NCBI GenBank assembly: GCA_023257515.1
Contig: JALRCA010000037.1
Span: 1 to 33,861, forward strand
DNA: 33,861 bases
Direction: 5' to 3'
DNA from: Aeromicrobium sp.
Lineage (GTDB): Bacteria > Actinomycetota > Actinomycetes > Propionibacteriales > Nocardioidaceae
Each line of letters starts with the position of its first letter. Positions within the stretch are counted from its first letter, which is position 1. A program made the position numbers and the translations under genes. Positions 6,521 to 14,493 of this stretch are shown piece by piece. The notes under the pieces are model-generated. The model was given only the letters and a program-made list of their open reading frames with translations, was not told the origin of the DNA and ran no database searches.

Positions 6521-7441
6521 ATGCCTCGTCTCCTCAAGTCGGCCCGTCTCGCGGCCATCGGAGGAGGAGCAGCCACCGTCGGCTACTGGACGGTCCTGTT
6601 GAGCGAGGTCATGGTCGCTCGGCGCGTCATCGGCACGACCGACGAACGCCCGCCGCGCGCCGACGGCGTCTACGGTGTCGACCTCGGCGGCACGCCGGTG
6701 CGGCTGCTCGTGCTCGGCGACTCCGCGGCCGTCGGCTACGGCATGCAGCGTGCCGACCTGACGCCGCCCGCCCTGCTCGGCATCGGCCTCTCGCACGTGC
6801 TCGGCCAGCCGGTCGACGTGCGCAGCCAGGCCGTCGTGGGTGCCCAGACGCACGACCTGCGCGAGCAGGTCAACATCGGCATCGAGCACCGTCCGGACCT
6901 GGTGCTCATCATCATCGGTGCCAACGACGTCACCCACCGGGTGCCGTCCTACGTCTCGTCCCGTCTGCTGTCGGCCACGGTCAAGCGGCTCCGCGACAGC
7001 GGCGCCGAGGTCGTCGTCGGCACGTGCCCCGACCTGGGCACCGTGCGGCCCATCCCGCAGCCCCTGCGCTGGGTCGCCCGCCGCAAGAGTCGTTCGCTCG
7101 CGCGTCGCCAGACCATCGCGACCGTGCGCGAGGGCGGCCGCGCGGTCTCGCTCGGCGGTCTCCTCGGCCCGGTCTTCGCCGAGATGGCCGACATCATGTT
7201 CGGCGAGGACCGCTTCCACCCGTCGGCGACGGGCTACGCCAACATGGTCTCGGTCCTCGTGCCGTCCCTGGCCGCGAGCTGGCGCGAGCGGCACCGCGAC
7301 TACGCCGTCCCGCACTCGCTGGGCCACCAGGACACGATGTCGCTGGTCGAGGCCGCCGAGCGCGCAGGCCGCCGCGACGGTACCGAGGTCACGCCCGAGG
7401 GCCGGTGGGCGACCACCATCCTCCGACGCCGCCGCGCCTGA
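6521..7441 (+). CDS. SGNH/GDSL-type hydrolase with N-terminal membrane anchor
   Basis: A 306-residue esterase/lipase-fold enzyme. A hydrophobic N-terminal segment (residues 8-30) looks like an uncleaved signal anchor, placing the domain outside the membrane. Block I is GDSAAVGYG with nucleophile Ser68. Block III is GAND at 133-136, giving the oxyanion Asn135. Block V is DRFHPS, giving catalytic Asp230 and His233. The family hydrolyses esters of lipids, polysaccharides or peptidoglycan, and the substrate is not deducible. The C-terminal 60 residues are charged and outside the fold. The gene is leaderless by appearance and converges on the Bax-inhibitor-like gene across a long palindrome and a terminator. 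Confidence 0.9.
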   Translation: MPRLLKSARLAAIGGGAATVGYWTVLLSEVMVARRVIGTTDERPPRADGVYGVDLGGTPVRLLVLGDSAAVGYGMQRADLTPPALLGIGLSHVLGQPVDVRSQAVVGAQTHDLREQVNIGIEHRPDLVLIIIGANDVTHRVPSYVSSRLLSATVKRLRDSGAEVVVGTCPDLGTVRPIPQPLRWVARRKSRSLARRQTIATVREGGRAVSLGGLLGPVFAEMADIMFGEDRFHPSATGYANMVSVLVPSLAASWRERHRDYAVPHSLGHQDTMSLVEAAERAGRRDGTEVTPEGRWATTILRRRRA

Positions 7442-7449
7442 CTGACCCC

Positions 7450-7529
7450 CGCCCCCTCCAGATCTGCGCCCTTATACACCGTTGCGGGTGTCGCGAATGG
7501 TGCATGACGGCGCACATCTGGAGGGGGCG
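7450..7529. repeat. Long imperfect palindrome (31-bp arms), REP/BIME-like
   Basis: The arm at 7450-7480 begins CGCCCCCTCCAGAT and is matched inverted at 7499-7529 with 27 of 31 positions. An 18-nt centre separates the arms. The arms carry two or three compensated-looking differences in the middle and an unbroken 14-bp outer stem. This is far larger than a terminator, and a separate terminator follows immediately. It is best explained as a dispersed palindromic repeat. Confidence 0.8.
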
Positions 7530-7539
7530 GGACGCACGA

Positions 7540-7568
7540 AGGCCGGCCCCGCCATGCGGGACCGGCCT
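7540..7568. terminator. Bidirectional terminator
   Basis: AGGCCGGCCCCGC at 7540-7552 pairs with GCGGGACCGGCCT at 7556-7568 (12 of 13, one G-T) around a CAT loop. It lies between the convergent SGNH hydrolase and Bax-inhibitor-like genes. Confidence 0.8.
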
Positions 7569-7586
7569 CCGGCTGAGCTGACGGTG

Positions 7587-8444
7587 TCAGTCGTTGCCTC
7601 GCAGGATCATCAGGATGCGGATCATCTCGATGTAGAGCCAGATCAGCGTGACGGTGAGGCCGAAGGCCGCACGCCACGACTCGCGCTCAGGCAGACCGGC
7701 CTCGACGCCGCGCTCGACGAAGTCGAAGTCGAGGATCAGCATGAACACCGCCAGCACCACGGCGATGGCCGAGACGATCAGGCCGAGGGTGTTGAAGCCG
7801 CGGATGCCGCCGTTGTTGATGACGCCGGTGATGCTGAGGACGAAGTTGATCAGCGTGGCGCCGACGAACGCGAAGATCGAGATCGTGACGACCTTGCGGA
7901 ACTTGTCGGTGACCCGGATGTTGAAGAACTTGTAGGCCGCGAGGGTCGCGAGGAACGCCACCATCGTGCCGACGACCGCCTGGGCGACGATCGAGGTGTC
8001 GCCGACGAACGTCGCAGCCACCTTCGACAGGGCGCCGACGAAGACACCCTCGGCCACCGCGTACGCGAGCACCAGGGCCGGGCTGATGACGCGCTTGAAG
8101 GAGTTGACGAGCGAGAGCACCAGGCCGACGATCGCGCCGGCCGCGGCGAACCCGATGGCCCGCTGCATCGCGCCGGGCTCGGCGAAACCGTCCGCGTCGA
8201 ACATCTGGCCGATGGCGACCCACGTGACGGCCGCGGTCGCGATGACCAGGCCGAGCGTCATCCCGGTCTTCTGCACGACCGAGTCGATGGTCATGCGGTC
8301 GTCGACCCCGATCGTGGGGTAGCCGTTGCCCTGCGGCTGGTTCAGGTCGATGTGCCACTGCGAGGGATCGCTCGACCTGGCGGTCGTCGTGCCGCGGCCG
8401 TTGAACCCCTCGGAACGGTTGAAGACGGGGTTGTTGCTCTGCAT
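7587..8444 (-). CDS. Bax inhibitor-1/YccA family membrane protein
   Basis: A 285-residue protein with a ~60-residue polar N-terminus and about seven transmembrane helices from residue ~60 to the end. It ends in a WRAAFGLTVTLIWLYIEMIRIL helix with the short basic tail typical of actinobacterial BI-1 homologues. Conserved acidic residues in LILDFDFVERGVEAGLPERESW match the family's last loop. BI-1/TMBIM proteins are pH-sensitive calcium leak channels in the best-studied bacterial case. The role in this organism is unknown. The start ATG 8444 (MQSNNPVFNR) has GGAGGAG upstream; a longer in-frame extension exists but lacks support. It appears monocistronic. Confidence 0.92.
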   Translation of the reverse strand: MQSNNPVFNRSEGFNGRGTTTARSSDPSQWHIDLNQPQGNGYPTIGVDDRMTIDSVVQKTGMTLGLVIATAAVTWVAIGQMFDADGFAEPGAMQRAIGFAAAGAIVGLVLSLVNSFKRVISPALVLAYAVAEGVFVGALSKVAATFVGDTSIVAQAVVGTMVAFLATLAAYKFFNIRVTDKFRKVVTISIFAFVGATLINFVLSITGVINNGGIRGFNTLGLIVSAIAVVLAVFMLILDFDFVERGVEAGLPERESWRAAFGLTVTLIWLYIEMIRILMILRGND

Positions 8445-8575
8445 GGCTCCTCCAGGAGATGGCCTCTTTGTCGAGGTCGGTGACCTCACCCTATACAACG
8501 CGCCTGCACCCGTTTTCTATCCCGTTCCAGGCGGTTTCGTGGCGCAACGAGGCACGTCTCCTCGGGCTCGTGCCG

Positions 8576-9094
8576 TCAGGCCCCGACGTCGCGCAGGTGG
8601 TGCTCGACGTCGTGCCAGAAGTACTGCGCGAGGGTGTGGACCGTGAAGACCGATCCGTTCGTGCGTCGCCCGATCCGGTCCCAGCCGTCAGCGGGCACGG
8701 CGTCGAACGTCATCGCGATCCGCCGGGCCGCCAGCTCGAGCTGCGGGACGATCGTGGCGGGTTCCTGCTCGGCGTAGCGACGTTCGAGGGCGGTGGCGTC
8801 CTGGTCCCAGTTGTCGAACAGCGGGTCGTCCTCGTCGAGCATGAGCCTGACGCGCTGGTCGAACATCTCGAACACGTCGCGCACGTGGCACGCGTACTCG
8901 GCCGGCGACCAGGTGCCCGGGCTCGGGCGGACGGTCGCGTCGTCGCGCTCGAGGACCCCCTGCCAGCGCTCGATGGAGTCCCGCACCAGCCCGGCGACGG
9001 CGTGCGGATCGACGCGACCCGCGTCCAGCCCGCACTCGGGGCACCGCTGCTCCAGCACCCATGTCCAGTCCTTGAGGTCGGGCTCGATCGTCAT
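8576..9094 (-). CDS. DinB-fold metal-dependent protein
   Basis: A 172-residue protein of the DinB/YfiT superfamily, four-helix-bundle metalloproteins that include thiol-dependent S-transferases. The putative metal triad is His70 (AEYACHVRDV), His161 and His165 (WHDVEHHL). TWSPAEYACHVRDVFEMF is the usual family block. An N-terminal CPEC motif (Cys18, Cys21) near a Trp-rich opening is often seen in actinobacterial members. In mycothiol-producing bacteria related proteins act as mycothiol-dependent isomerases or transferases, which is inference here. ATG 9094 is preferred; an in-frame GTG three codons upstream is possible. It is divergent from trmB with 36 nt between starts. Confidence 0.85.
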   Translation of the reverse strand: MTIEPDLKDWTWVLEQRCPECGLDAGRVDPHAVAGLVRDSIERWQGVLERDDATVRPSPGTWSPAEYACHVRDVFEMFDQRVRLMLDEDDPLFDNWDQDATALERRYAEQEPATIVPQLELAARRIAMTFDAVPADGWDRIGRRTNGSVFTVHTLAQYFWHDVEHHLRDVGA

Positions 9095-9101
9095 GATGCC
9101 C

Positions 9102-9123
9102 ACCCTGCCCGCGTGGCTAGGCT
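9102..9123. promoter_or_regulatory. Divergent leaderless promoters (DinB-fold gene / trmB)
   Basis: TAGGCT at 9118-9123 lies seven bases before the trmB ATG. CAGGGT on the minus strand (9107-9102) lies seven bases before the DinB-fold ATG. Neither start has a clear Shine-Dalgarno. Confidence 0.45.
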
Positions 9124-9130
9124 GAGGACC

Positions 9131-9880
9131 ATGCCGTCCGCTGCCGAGACCGGTCGAGATCCGGCCACCGCGACGCCCGAGGCGTTCCACCGCAGGACCG
9201 TGTCGTTCACGCGCCGCGGAGGCCGCCTGACCGAGCGTCAGCAGGACGCGTGGGACGACGTCGCCGACAGGTTCGTGCTCGACGTGCCCCGCGGTTGCTC
9301 GAGCACGTCGGTCGCGGCCGATCACCGCTTCGACCCGGTCGCGACATTCGGTCGCACCGCTCCCCTGGTGCTCGAGATCGGCAGCGGACGGGGCGAGGCC
9401 CTCGTGGCCGCGGCCCAGGCCGAGCCGGACGTGGACTTCCTGGCGCTCGAGGTCTACAGGCCGGGCGTGGCCCAGACGCTGGTCGGGCTGCGGCACCACG
9501 GCGTCACGAACGTGCGCCTCGCGATGGTCGACGCCGCCGAGGCCCTCGCGACCATGCTGCCCGAGCGGGCGTTCCGCGAGGTCCGGCTCTGGTTCCCCGA
9601 CCCCTGGCACAAGGCGCGCCACCACAAGCGTCGGTTCGTCACCCTGGACGTGGTCCCGAGCGTGCTGCGGGTGCTCGAGCCCGGCGGCACGTGGCGCATG
9701 GCCACCGACTGGTTGGACTACGCCGAGCAGATGCGTGACGTCATCGCCGCCTCGCCGCTCGTCGTGGGTGGCGACGTGCCGCGCTTCCACGGCAGACCGC
9801 TCACCCGGTTCGAGCAGAAGGGCATCGACGCCGGGCGCGTCATCCACGACCTGGAGGCACGACGCGCCGAGGACGTCTGA
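9131..9880 (+). CDS. trmB: tRNA (guanine-N7-)-methyltransferase TrmB
   Basis: A 249-residue SAM-dependent methyltransferase that makes m7G46 in the variable loop of tRNAs. The SAM-binding motif I is LEIGSGRGE at residues 81-89. The family signature FPDPWHK is at 155-161 and is followed by ARHHKRR, which binds RNA. The C-terminal GRPLTRFEQKG block is also diagnostic. The first ~50 residues are a disordered basic extension common in actinobacterial TrmB. The start is ATG 9131, seven bases after TAGGCT. It ends only six nucleotides from the stop of the convergent uracil permease gene, with no room for a separate terminator. Confidence 0.96.
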   Translation: MPSAAETGRDPATATPEAFHRRTVSFTRRGGRLTERQQDAWDDVADRFVLDVPRGCSSTSVAADHRFDPVATFGRTAPLVLEIGSGRGEALVAAAQAEPDVDFLALEVYRPGVAQTLVGLRHHGVTNVRLAMVDAAEALATMLPERAFREVRLWFPDPWHKARHHKRRFVTLDVVPSVLRVLEPGGTWRMATDWLDYAEQMRDVIAASPLVVGGDVPRFHGRPLTRFEQKGIDAGRVIHDLEARRAEDV

Positions 9881-9886
9881 GCTCGT

Positions 9887-11158
9887 TCAGCCGACGGGCG
9901 CGTCCCCGCGATCGCCGCGCAGCCGCTCGATCGCGGACATGACGTGGAAGACCACGACCGCCGCGATCGTGCCGAGCGCGATGCCGGTGACCGTCAGCTC
10001 GCCGAACGTGAGCGTCAGGTTGCCGATGCCGATCACCAGCGCCACGGCCGCCGTGAACTGGTTGACGGGCCGCGAGAAGTCGACGTGGTTGTCGACCCAG
10101 ATCTTGACGCCGATGATGCCGATCAGGCCGTACAGCGCGACCGTGACACCGCCGAGCACACCGCCCGGGATCGTGTTGATGAGGGCCCCCACCTTGGGCG
10201 AGAGGCTGAGCAGCACCGCGACGACGCCCGCCACCCAGTACGCGGCGGTCGAGTAGACGCGGGTCGCGGCCATGACACCGATGTTCTCGCCGTAGGTCGT
10301 GGTCCCTGAGCCGCCGCCGGCTCCGGCCAGCGTCGTGGCGAGTCCGTCGGCCAGCAGGGCGCGGCCGGTGCGCTCGTTGAGCTCGTCGTCGCCCGTCAGG
10401 TGGGCGACGCTGCGGACGTGACCGACGTTCTCGGCCACGAGGACGAGCACGACGGGCAGGAACGCCGGCAGCACCGACCACGTCGCCTCGGGCGAGTGGA
10501 AGTCGGGCAGGCCGAACCAGTCCGCCTTGGAGACCGCACTGAAGTCGAGGATCCCGGCGATGCCGGCGAACACGTAGCCGACCACGACGCCGAGGACGAT
10601 CGACAACCGGGCGACGAGACCCCGGAACGCCACGGCGATCAGCAGGACCGCGGCGAGCGTGACGAGCGCGGTCCAGGGCGCCTTGGCGAAGTTCTGCGTC
10701 GCCACGCTCGAGAGGTTCAGGCCGATGAGCGCGACGATCGCGCCGGTGACCACCGGCGGCATCAGCGCCTCGATCCACCCCGTGCCGGTGATCATCACGA
10801 CCCCGCCGACGACAGCAAGCAGCAGCCCGGTGGCGAGGATGCCGAACAGCGCCGAGCCCATGGAGTCCGAGGCGGTGGCGGCCGTGATGGGTGCGATGAA
10901 GGCGAACGACGAGCCCAGGTAGCTCGGCAGCCGGTTCCCGGTGACCAGCAGGAACAGCAGCGTGCCGACGCCGGAGAAGAACAGGGTCGTGGAGGGCGGG
11001 AAGCCCGTCAGCAGGGGCACCAGGAACGTCGCGCCGAACATCGCGACGACGTGCTGCGCGCCGATGCCGATGGTCCGCGCCCACGTGAGTCGTTCTCCGG
11101 GGGCGACGATCTCGCCCTCCGCGACCGTCCGTCCGTCACCGTGCAGCTGCCAGCTCAT
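9887..11158 (-). CDS. uraA: Uracil permease (NCS2 family, UraA-type)
   Basis: A 423-residue nucleobase:cation symporter with about 14 transmembrane spans. Key blocks are QHVVAMFGATFLVP in TM1, the QNFAK segment, the substrate-site Glu in LVAENVGH, and the NCS2 signature GGSGTTTYGENIGVMAATRV with its second conserved Glu. This block set matches UraA/PyrP rather than xanthine permeases. It imports uracil with protons for pyrimidine salvage. The ATG at 11158 has GGAGGAG seven bases upstream, so an upstream in-frame extension was rejected. No pyr attenuator or PyrR site is apparent in the short leader. Confidence 0.92.
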   Translation of the reverse strand: MSWQLHGDGRTVAEGEIVAPGERLTWARTIGIGAQHVVAMFGATFLVPLLTGFPPSTTLFFSGVGTLLFLLVTGNRLPSYLGSSFAFIAPITAATASDSMGSALFGILATGLLLAVVGGVVMITGTGWIEALMPPVVTGAIVALIGLNLSSVATQNFAKAPWTALVTLAAVLLIAVAFRGLVARLSIVLGVVVGYVFAGIAGILDFSAVSKADWFGLPDFHSPEATWSVLPAFLPVVLVLVAENVGHVRSVAHLTGDDELNERTGRALLADGLATTLAGAGGGSGTTTYGENIGVMAATRVYSTAAYWVAGVVAVLLSLSPKVGALINTIPGGVLGGVTVALYGLIGIIGVKIWVDNHVDFSRPVNQFTAAVALVIGIGNLTLTFGELTVTGIALGTIAAVVVFHVMSAIERLRGDRGDAPVG

Positions 11159-11232
11159 CGCTCTCCTCCTGGTCGTTCCCCGGGGAAGAGTCTGGACCAC
11201 GGGCGCCGCGCGGTGGAAGCGTGTCCTACGCC

Positions 11233-12156
11233 TCAGACGGTGACGACGATCTTGCCGCGGGTGTGCCCGGACTCCAGCGCGGCGAACGCGTCGACGACGT
11301 GGTCGAGGTCGAAGGTCCGTGAGATCTCGACCCGGAGGTCGCCGGACTCCACGAGTCCGGCGAGCTCGGCGAGGTCGGCGGCGTCGGGGCGGACCCAGAC
11401 GTAGTGACCGCCGAGCTCGTCGCGGGCCCGGGCGTCGGTGATCGAGACGACGGTGCCGCCCTCGCGCAGCAGCTGCGGGGCGGTCTCGATGGCGTCGCCG
11501 CCGACCAGGTCGATGATCACGTCGAAGCCGCCGGGCTCGAGCGCGCGTGCGGCGTCGACCAACCCGTCGCCGTACTCGACGGGCTCGGCCCCGAGCTCGC
11601 GCAGGTACTCGTGGTTGACCTGCGAGGCCGTGCCGACCACGCGGGCCCCCGCCCGCGTCGCCAGCTGCGTCGCGAACGAACCGACGCCACCGGCCGCGGC
11701 GTGCACGAGCACCGTCGACCCGGCGCCCGCCCCGGACCGCCGCAGGGCCTGCAGCGCGGTGAGACCCGCGAGCGGCAGGGCAGCGGCCTGCTCGAACGAG
11801 ATCCCGGCCGGCTTGCGGGCGGCTGTGCGCACGGGCACCGCGACCTTCTCGGCCAGCGTGCCGCCGCGCACCTCGTCCTTGCGCGCGTAGGCGAGCACCT
11901 CGTCGCCGACGGCGAACTCAGGGGTGTCGAGGCCGGCCTGCACGACCACGCCGGCGACGTCCCAGGCCGGGACGGCCGGGAACCGGGTGTCGATGAGTCC
12001 TTCGAGATATCCCTCGCGCACCTTGTAGTCGACGGGGTTCAGCCCGGCGGCCCGCACCTCGACGACGAGCGTGTCAGGTCCGACGTGAGGATCGGGCAGG
12101 TCCCGGACCTGCAGGACTTCTGGACCACCGAATGACTCGTACGTGACTGCCTTCAT
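11233..12156 (-). CDS. NADP-dependent quinone oxidoreductase-like MDR protein
   Basis: A 307-residue zinc-less medium-chain dehydrogenase/reductase. The N-terminal GroES-like domain opens with MKAVTYESFGGPEVL, and AGLNPVDYKVREG is the family substrate-side motif. The Rossmann domain has the NADP site VLVHAAAGGVGSFATQLA. Zinc ligands are absent, as expected for quinone/zeta-crystallin-type enzymes. These reduce quinones or enones with NADPH, and the true substrate is unknown. ATG 12156 gives the canonical family N-terminus. It has no Shine-Dalgarno. It may be cotranscribed with the uracil permease 74 nt downstream, though their functions do not connect. Confidence 0.9.
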   Translation of the reverse strand: MKAVTYESFGGPEVLQVRDLPDPHVGPDTLVVEVRAAGLNPVDYKVREGYLEGLIDTRFPAVPAWDVAGVVVQAGLDTPEFAVGDEVLAYARKDEVRGGTLAEKVAVPVRTAARKPAGISFEQAAALPLAGLTALQALRRSGAGAGSTVLVHAAAGGVGSFATQLATRAGARVVGTASQVNHEYLRELGAEPVEYGDGLVDAARALEPGGFDVIIDLVGGDAIETAPQLLREGGTVVSITDARARDELGGHYVWVRPDAADLAELAGLVESGDLRVEISRTFDLDHVVDAFAALESGHTRGKIVVTV

Positions 12157-12217
12157 ACGGAGGTCAGCAAGCGCGAAAGTCTTGATATTCCAGCGTCCCG
12201 AGCCCGTCCTGAACAAG

Positions 12218-12273
12218 TTTCGGGATGAGTCCCGGAAAACCCGGGACTTATGACCCGGGACGTTTGCTAGAGT
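12218..12273 (+). promoter_or_regulatory. Cluster of CCCGGGAC boxes and promoter upstream of GH16 gene
   Basis: CCCGGGAC occurs at 12240-12247 and 12254-12261. Inverted GTCCCGG lies at 12229-12235 and the related TTTCGGGA at 12218-12225. Together they form inverted and direct half-sites with about one-turn spacing. A -10-like TAGAGT at 12268-12273 follows. This looks like a repressor or activator array over the promoter of the secreted glycanase. The binding protein is unknown. Confidence 0.4.
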
Positions 12274-12370
12274 GCGCGGTGGGAGAAGGAGCGGAGCTCG
12301 TTCGCACGGGAGAGCGGCGAGTCGTGGAGTCCAGCAAGGACTTGCGCTCCGTCATAGAGGGAGACACATC

Positions 12371-13897
12371 ATGAGCGCCATCGCGAGATGGCGGGGCTGG
12401 ACGACCCCTGGTCGCAGCCTCGCCGCACTGGTCGTCACGGCCCTGGTCATCAGCGTCGCCGGGGTGCCGGCCAGCGCAGAGGACGACGGCCTGGTCGAGG
12501 CCACGTACACGTACACCGACACCCAGACCGTGACGGTGGACGAGACCTACACGATCGGCGAGTTCGTCGGACACGGGTCGGCGACCGCCACCGCCTCGGC
12601 GACCGTCACCAAGACGGTCCGCAAGCCCACGGACTGGGAGGCCTACTACTACTCCATCTGGGAGGCGTACCTCGCGGCCGTCCAGGAGGCCCACGACAAG
12701 GCCGTCGCCGAGGCCCAGCCGATCGCGAAGCAGAAGGCCGAGGAGGACGCGCGCGCCAAGGCTGCCGCCGGCGTCACGTTCTCGTACACCGCCACGGAGT
12801 CCGCCACGGTCTCGGCGACCGAGGACTACACGATCGGCGACATCATCGGGCACGGGTCGGCGACCGCCACCGCGTCCGCGACGGTGACCAAGACCGTCAC
12901 CAAGCCGACGAGCTGGGAGGCGTACTACTGGGCCGTCACCGAGGCCAGCGAGGCCGCCAAGGCCGCGGCCAAGGACAAGGCGCGCGAGCAGGCCAAGGCC
13001 GAGGCGCTGGAGAAGGCCAAGGCCGACGCCCAGGAGCAGGTCGCTGCCGAGGCGCCGAAGCCGACCGACCCGGGCACCGATCCCGCCGGCGGATCCGAGT
13101 CCGACGAGCCGGCCGGACCGAGCTGTGGCACCAACCCGTCCAAGCCCGACGGCTCGGCGTGGGAGTGCACGTTCGCCGACGACTTCCGCGGCACGTCGCT
13201 GGACCGCAACAAGTGGACGCCCGTCACGACGGAGAACTCGCGTCTGTCCTACGGCGACTGCTGGGTCGACTCGCCCGACAACATCAAGGTCTCGGACGGC
13301 GCTGCGCAGCTCAGCACGCGCAAGGTCGACACCGAGGTGAGCTGTGGCGACGACGTCAAGAGCAACTACACGTCCGCCTCGATCTCGAGCGTGGGCAAGT
13401 TCTCGCAGGCCTTCGGCCGCTACGAGATCCGTGCCGCGATGCCGAAGACCAACGGGCAGGGCCTCCACTCGGCGCTCTGGCTGTGGCCCGACGCGCCGAA
13501 GTTCTACGGCAACACCTGGCCGGCCTCGGGCGAGATCGACATCGCCGAGTTCTACTCCAAGTACCCGGACCGTCTGATCCCGGCCCTGCACTACAACTCG
13601 AGCCTGCCGTGGTCGACGCGTACCAACAACGAGTGCCTGGTCGAGGACCCGACGAAGTACCACACGTACACGCTGGAGTGGACGCCGCAGAGCCTGAAGG
13701 TCGGGATCGACGGCCAGACCTGTGTCGAGCACACGATCAGCCCGCTCGCTCCGCTCAGCGGTGCCGCGCCGTTCGACAAGCCGTTCTACGTCAACCTGAC
13801 GCAGACGCTGGGCTCGGGCGACAACACCCTGCCGGCCGGTGCCGACATCGGTGACGACGTGACGCTGAAGGTCGACTACGTGCGGGTCTGGAAGTGA
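12371..13897 (+). CDS. Secreted GH16 family glycoside hydrolase with duplicated N-terminal module
   Basis: A 508-residue secreted enzyme. A Sec signal peptide (residues 1-36, ending ASA) leads into two near-identical modules at about 46-103 and 137-196. Both contain GHGSATATASATVTKTV and end in a WEAYY helix. An Ala/Lys/Glu-rich helix (~196-228) and a Pro/Thr/Ser linker follow. The C-terminal GH16 domain spans about 265-508 and has the catalytic motif EIDIAE, with nucleophile Glu388 and acid/base Glu393. GH16 enzymes cut beta-1,3/1,4-glucans or galactans; laminarinase-like activity is the best guess. The ATG has AGGGAG upstream. The repeated module is not one I recognise and may bind cell wall or glycan. 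Confidence 0.88.
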   Translation: MSAIARWRGWTTPGRSLAALVVTALVISVAGVPASAEDDGLVEATYTYTDTQTVTVDETYTIGEFVGHGSATATASATVTKTVRKPTDWEAYYYSIWEAYLAAVQEAHDKAVAEAQPIAKQKAEEDARAKAAAGVTFSYTATESATVSATEDYTIGDIIGHGSATATASATVTKTVTKPTSWEAYYWAVTEASEAAKAAAKDKAREQAKAEALEKAKADAQEQVAAEAPKPTDPGTDPAGGSESDEPAGPSCGTNPSKPDGSAWECTFADDFRGTSLDRNKWTPVTTENSRLSYGDCWVDSPDNIKVSDGAAQLSTRKVDTEVSCGDDVKSNYTSASISSVGKFSQAFGRYEIRAAMPKTNGQGLHSALWLWPDAPKFYGNTWPASGEIDIAEFYSKYPDRLIPALHYNSSLPWSTRTNNECLVEDPTKYHTYTLEWTPQSLKVGIDGQTCVEHTISPLAPLSGAAPFDKPFYVNLTQTLGSGDNTLPAGADIGDDVTLKVDYVRVWK

Positions 13898-13949
13898 GTC
13901 GACCCTAGGCGACGGGCTGGATCCCTCTCCGGCCCGTGGACGGGGCACG

Positions 13950-13996
13950 ACGGCACCGGCGCGGAAGGCTTCTGAAGTCCTCCGCGCCGGTGCTGT
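13950..13996 (+). terminator. Terminator after GH16 gene
   Basis: A 16-bp stem (13950-13965 with 13981-13996, one G-T pair) encloses a 15-nt loop. The stem core is GCACCGGCGCGGA. It lies 52 nt after the GH16 stop and just upstream of the next gene. Confidence 0.8.
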
Positions 13997-14043
13997 CGTT
14001 GCGTCCACGCGGCTCGCGCTCGGGGCGGTGACATGCTGGGTCC

Positions 14044-14394
14044 ATGAGCGACAGCGTGCGTCCCGAGGTCGTCGACAGGATCGTCGCGGCCCTGGTCTCG
14101 TTCGACCCGGCGTCGCTCGAGGACCTCGGGCCCGTCACGCCCGAGGAGCAGGCAGCCGCGGAGGAGCAGGCGGCCGAGCAGCTCGAGTCCCGCCGCTCGC
14201 GCAGCAACGACTACCTGCGCGTGTGGCAGATCGTGCAGGAGTCGGGCGTCGACCTGGGCAAGCGACCCAGGTGGCGCCAGGTCTTCGACGCCCTGACCCC
14301 GGAGCAGGTCGAGCGCATCCGCCCGCTCCACCACTCGCTCGACGACGTCGGCCGCGCCGAGTTCGACAAACGGTTCGGGCGGCCGGGAGCCTGA
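14044..14394 (+). CDS. Conserved-looking actinobacterial protein of unknown function
   Basis: A 116-residue acidic, soluble protein with no signal peptide or membrane segment. The middle is an Ala/Glu-rich helix (EEQAAAEEQAAEQ). The C-terminal half (RVWQIVQESGVDLGKRPRWRQVFDALTPEQVERIRPL) has a regular helical pattern. Codon use is high-GC like the core genes, which argues that it is a real resident gene. A CATGCT hexamer six bases before the ATG fits the leaderless pattern seen nearby. I do not recognise the family. It marks the left edge of the lower-GC island that follows. Confidence 0.7.
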   Translation: MSDSVRPEVVDRIVAALVSFDPASLEDLGPVTPEEQAAAEEQAAEQLESRRSRSNDYLRVWQIVQESGVDLGKRPRWRQVFDALTPEQVERIRPLHHSLDDVGRAEFDKRFGRPGA

Positions 14395-14493
14395 GGGCTG
14401 GGTCTCAGATGCGTCGATCAACTCCGACGCTGCGGGATAGCCGTGCCAGTCACCGCACGACGTCAGGTACGAATAGGACCGTTCTGGTTCGGA

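Noticed and set aside
5749-7581. 610-codon plus-strand frame across the phosphatase and SGNH genes
   Set aside because: It spans two well-supported genes in other frames, is rich in Arg/His/Asp, and has no start signal or domain.
12274-12370. Riboswitch (for example c-di-AMP type) in the GH16 leader
   Set aside because: The leader is about 95 nt with small GC hairpins, but I could not match the conserved core of any riboswitch class.
12248-14008. 586-codon antisense frame opposite the GH16 gene
   Set aside because: Its Leu-Gly-Arg repeats mirror the Ala/Thr/Lys repeats of the secreted protein on the other strand. No motif is present.
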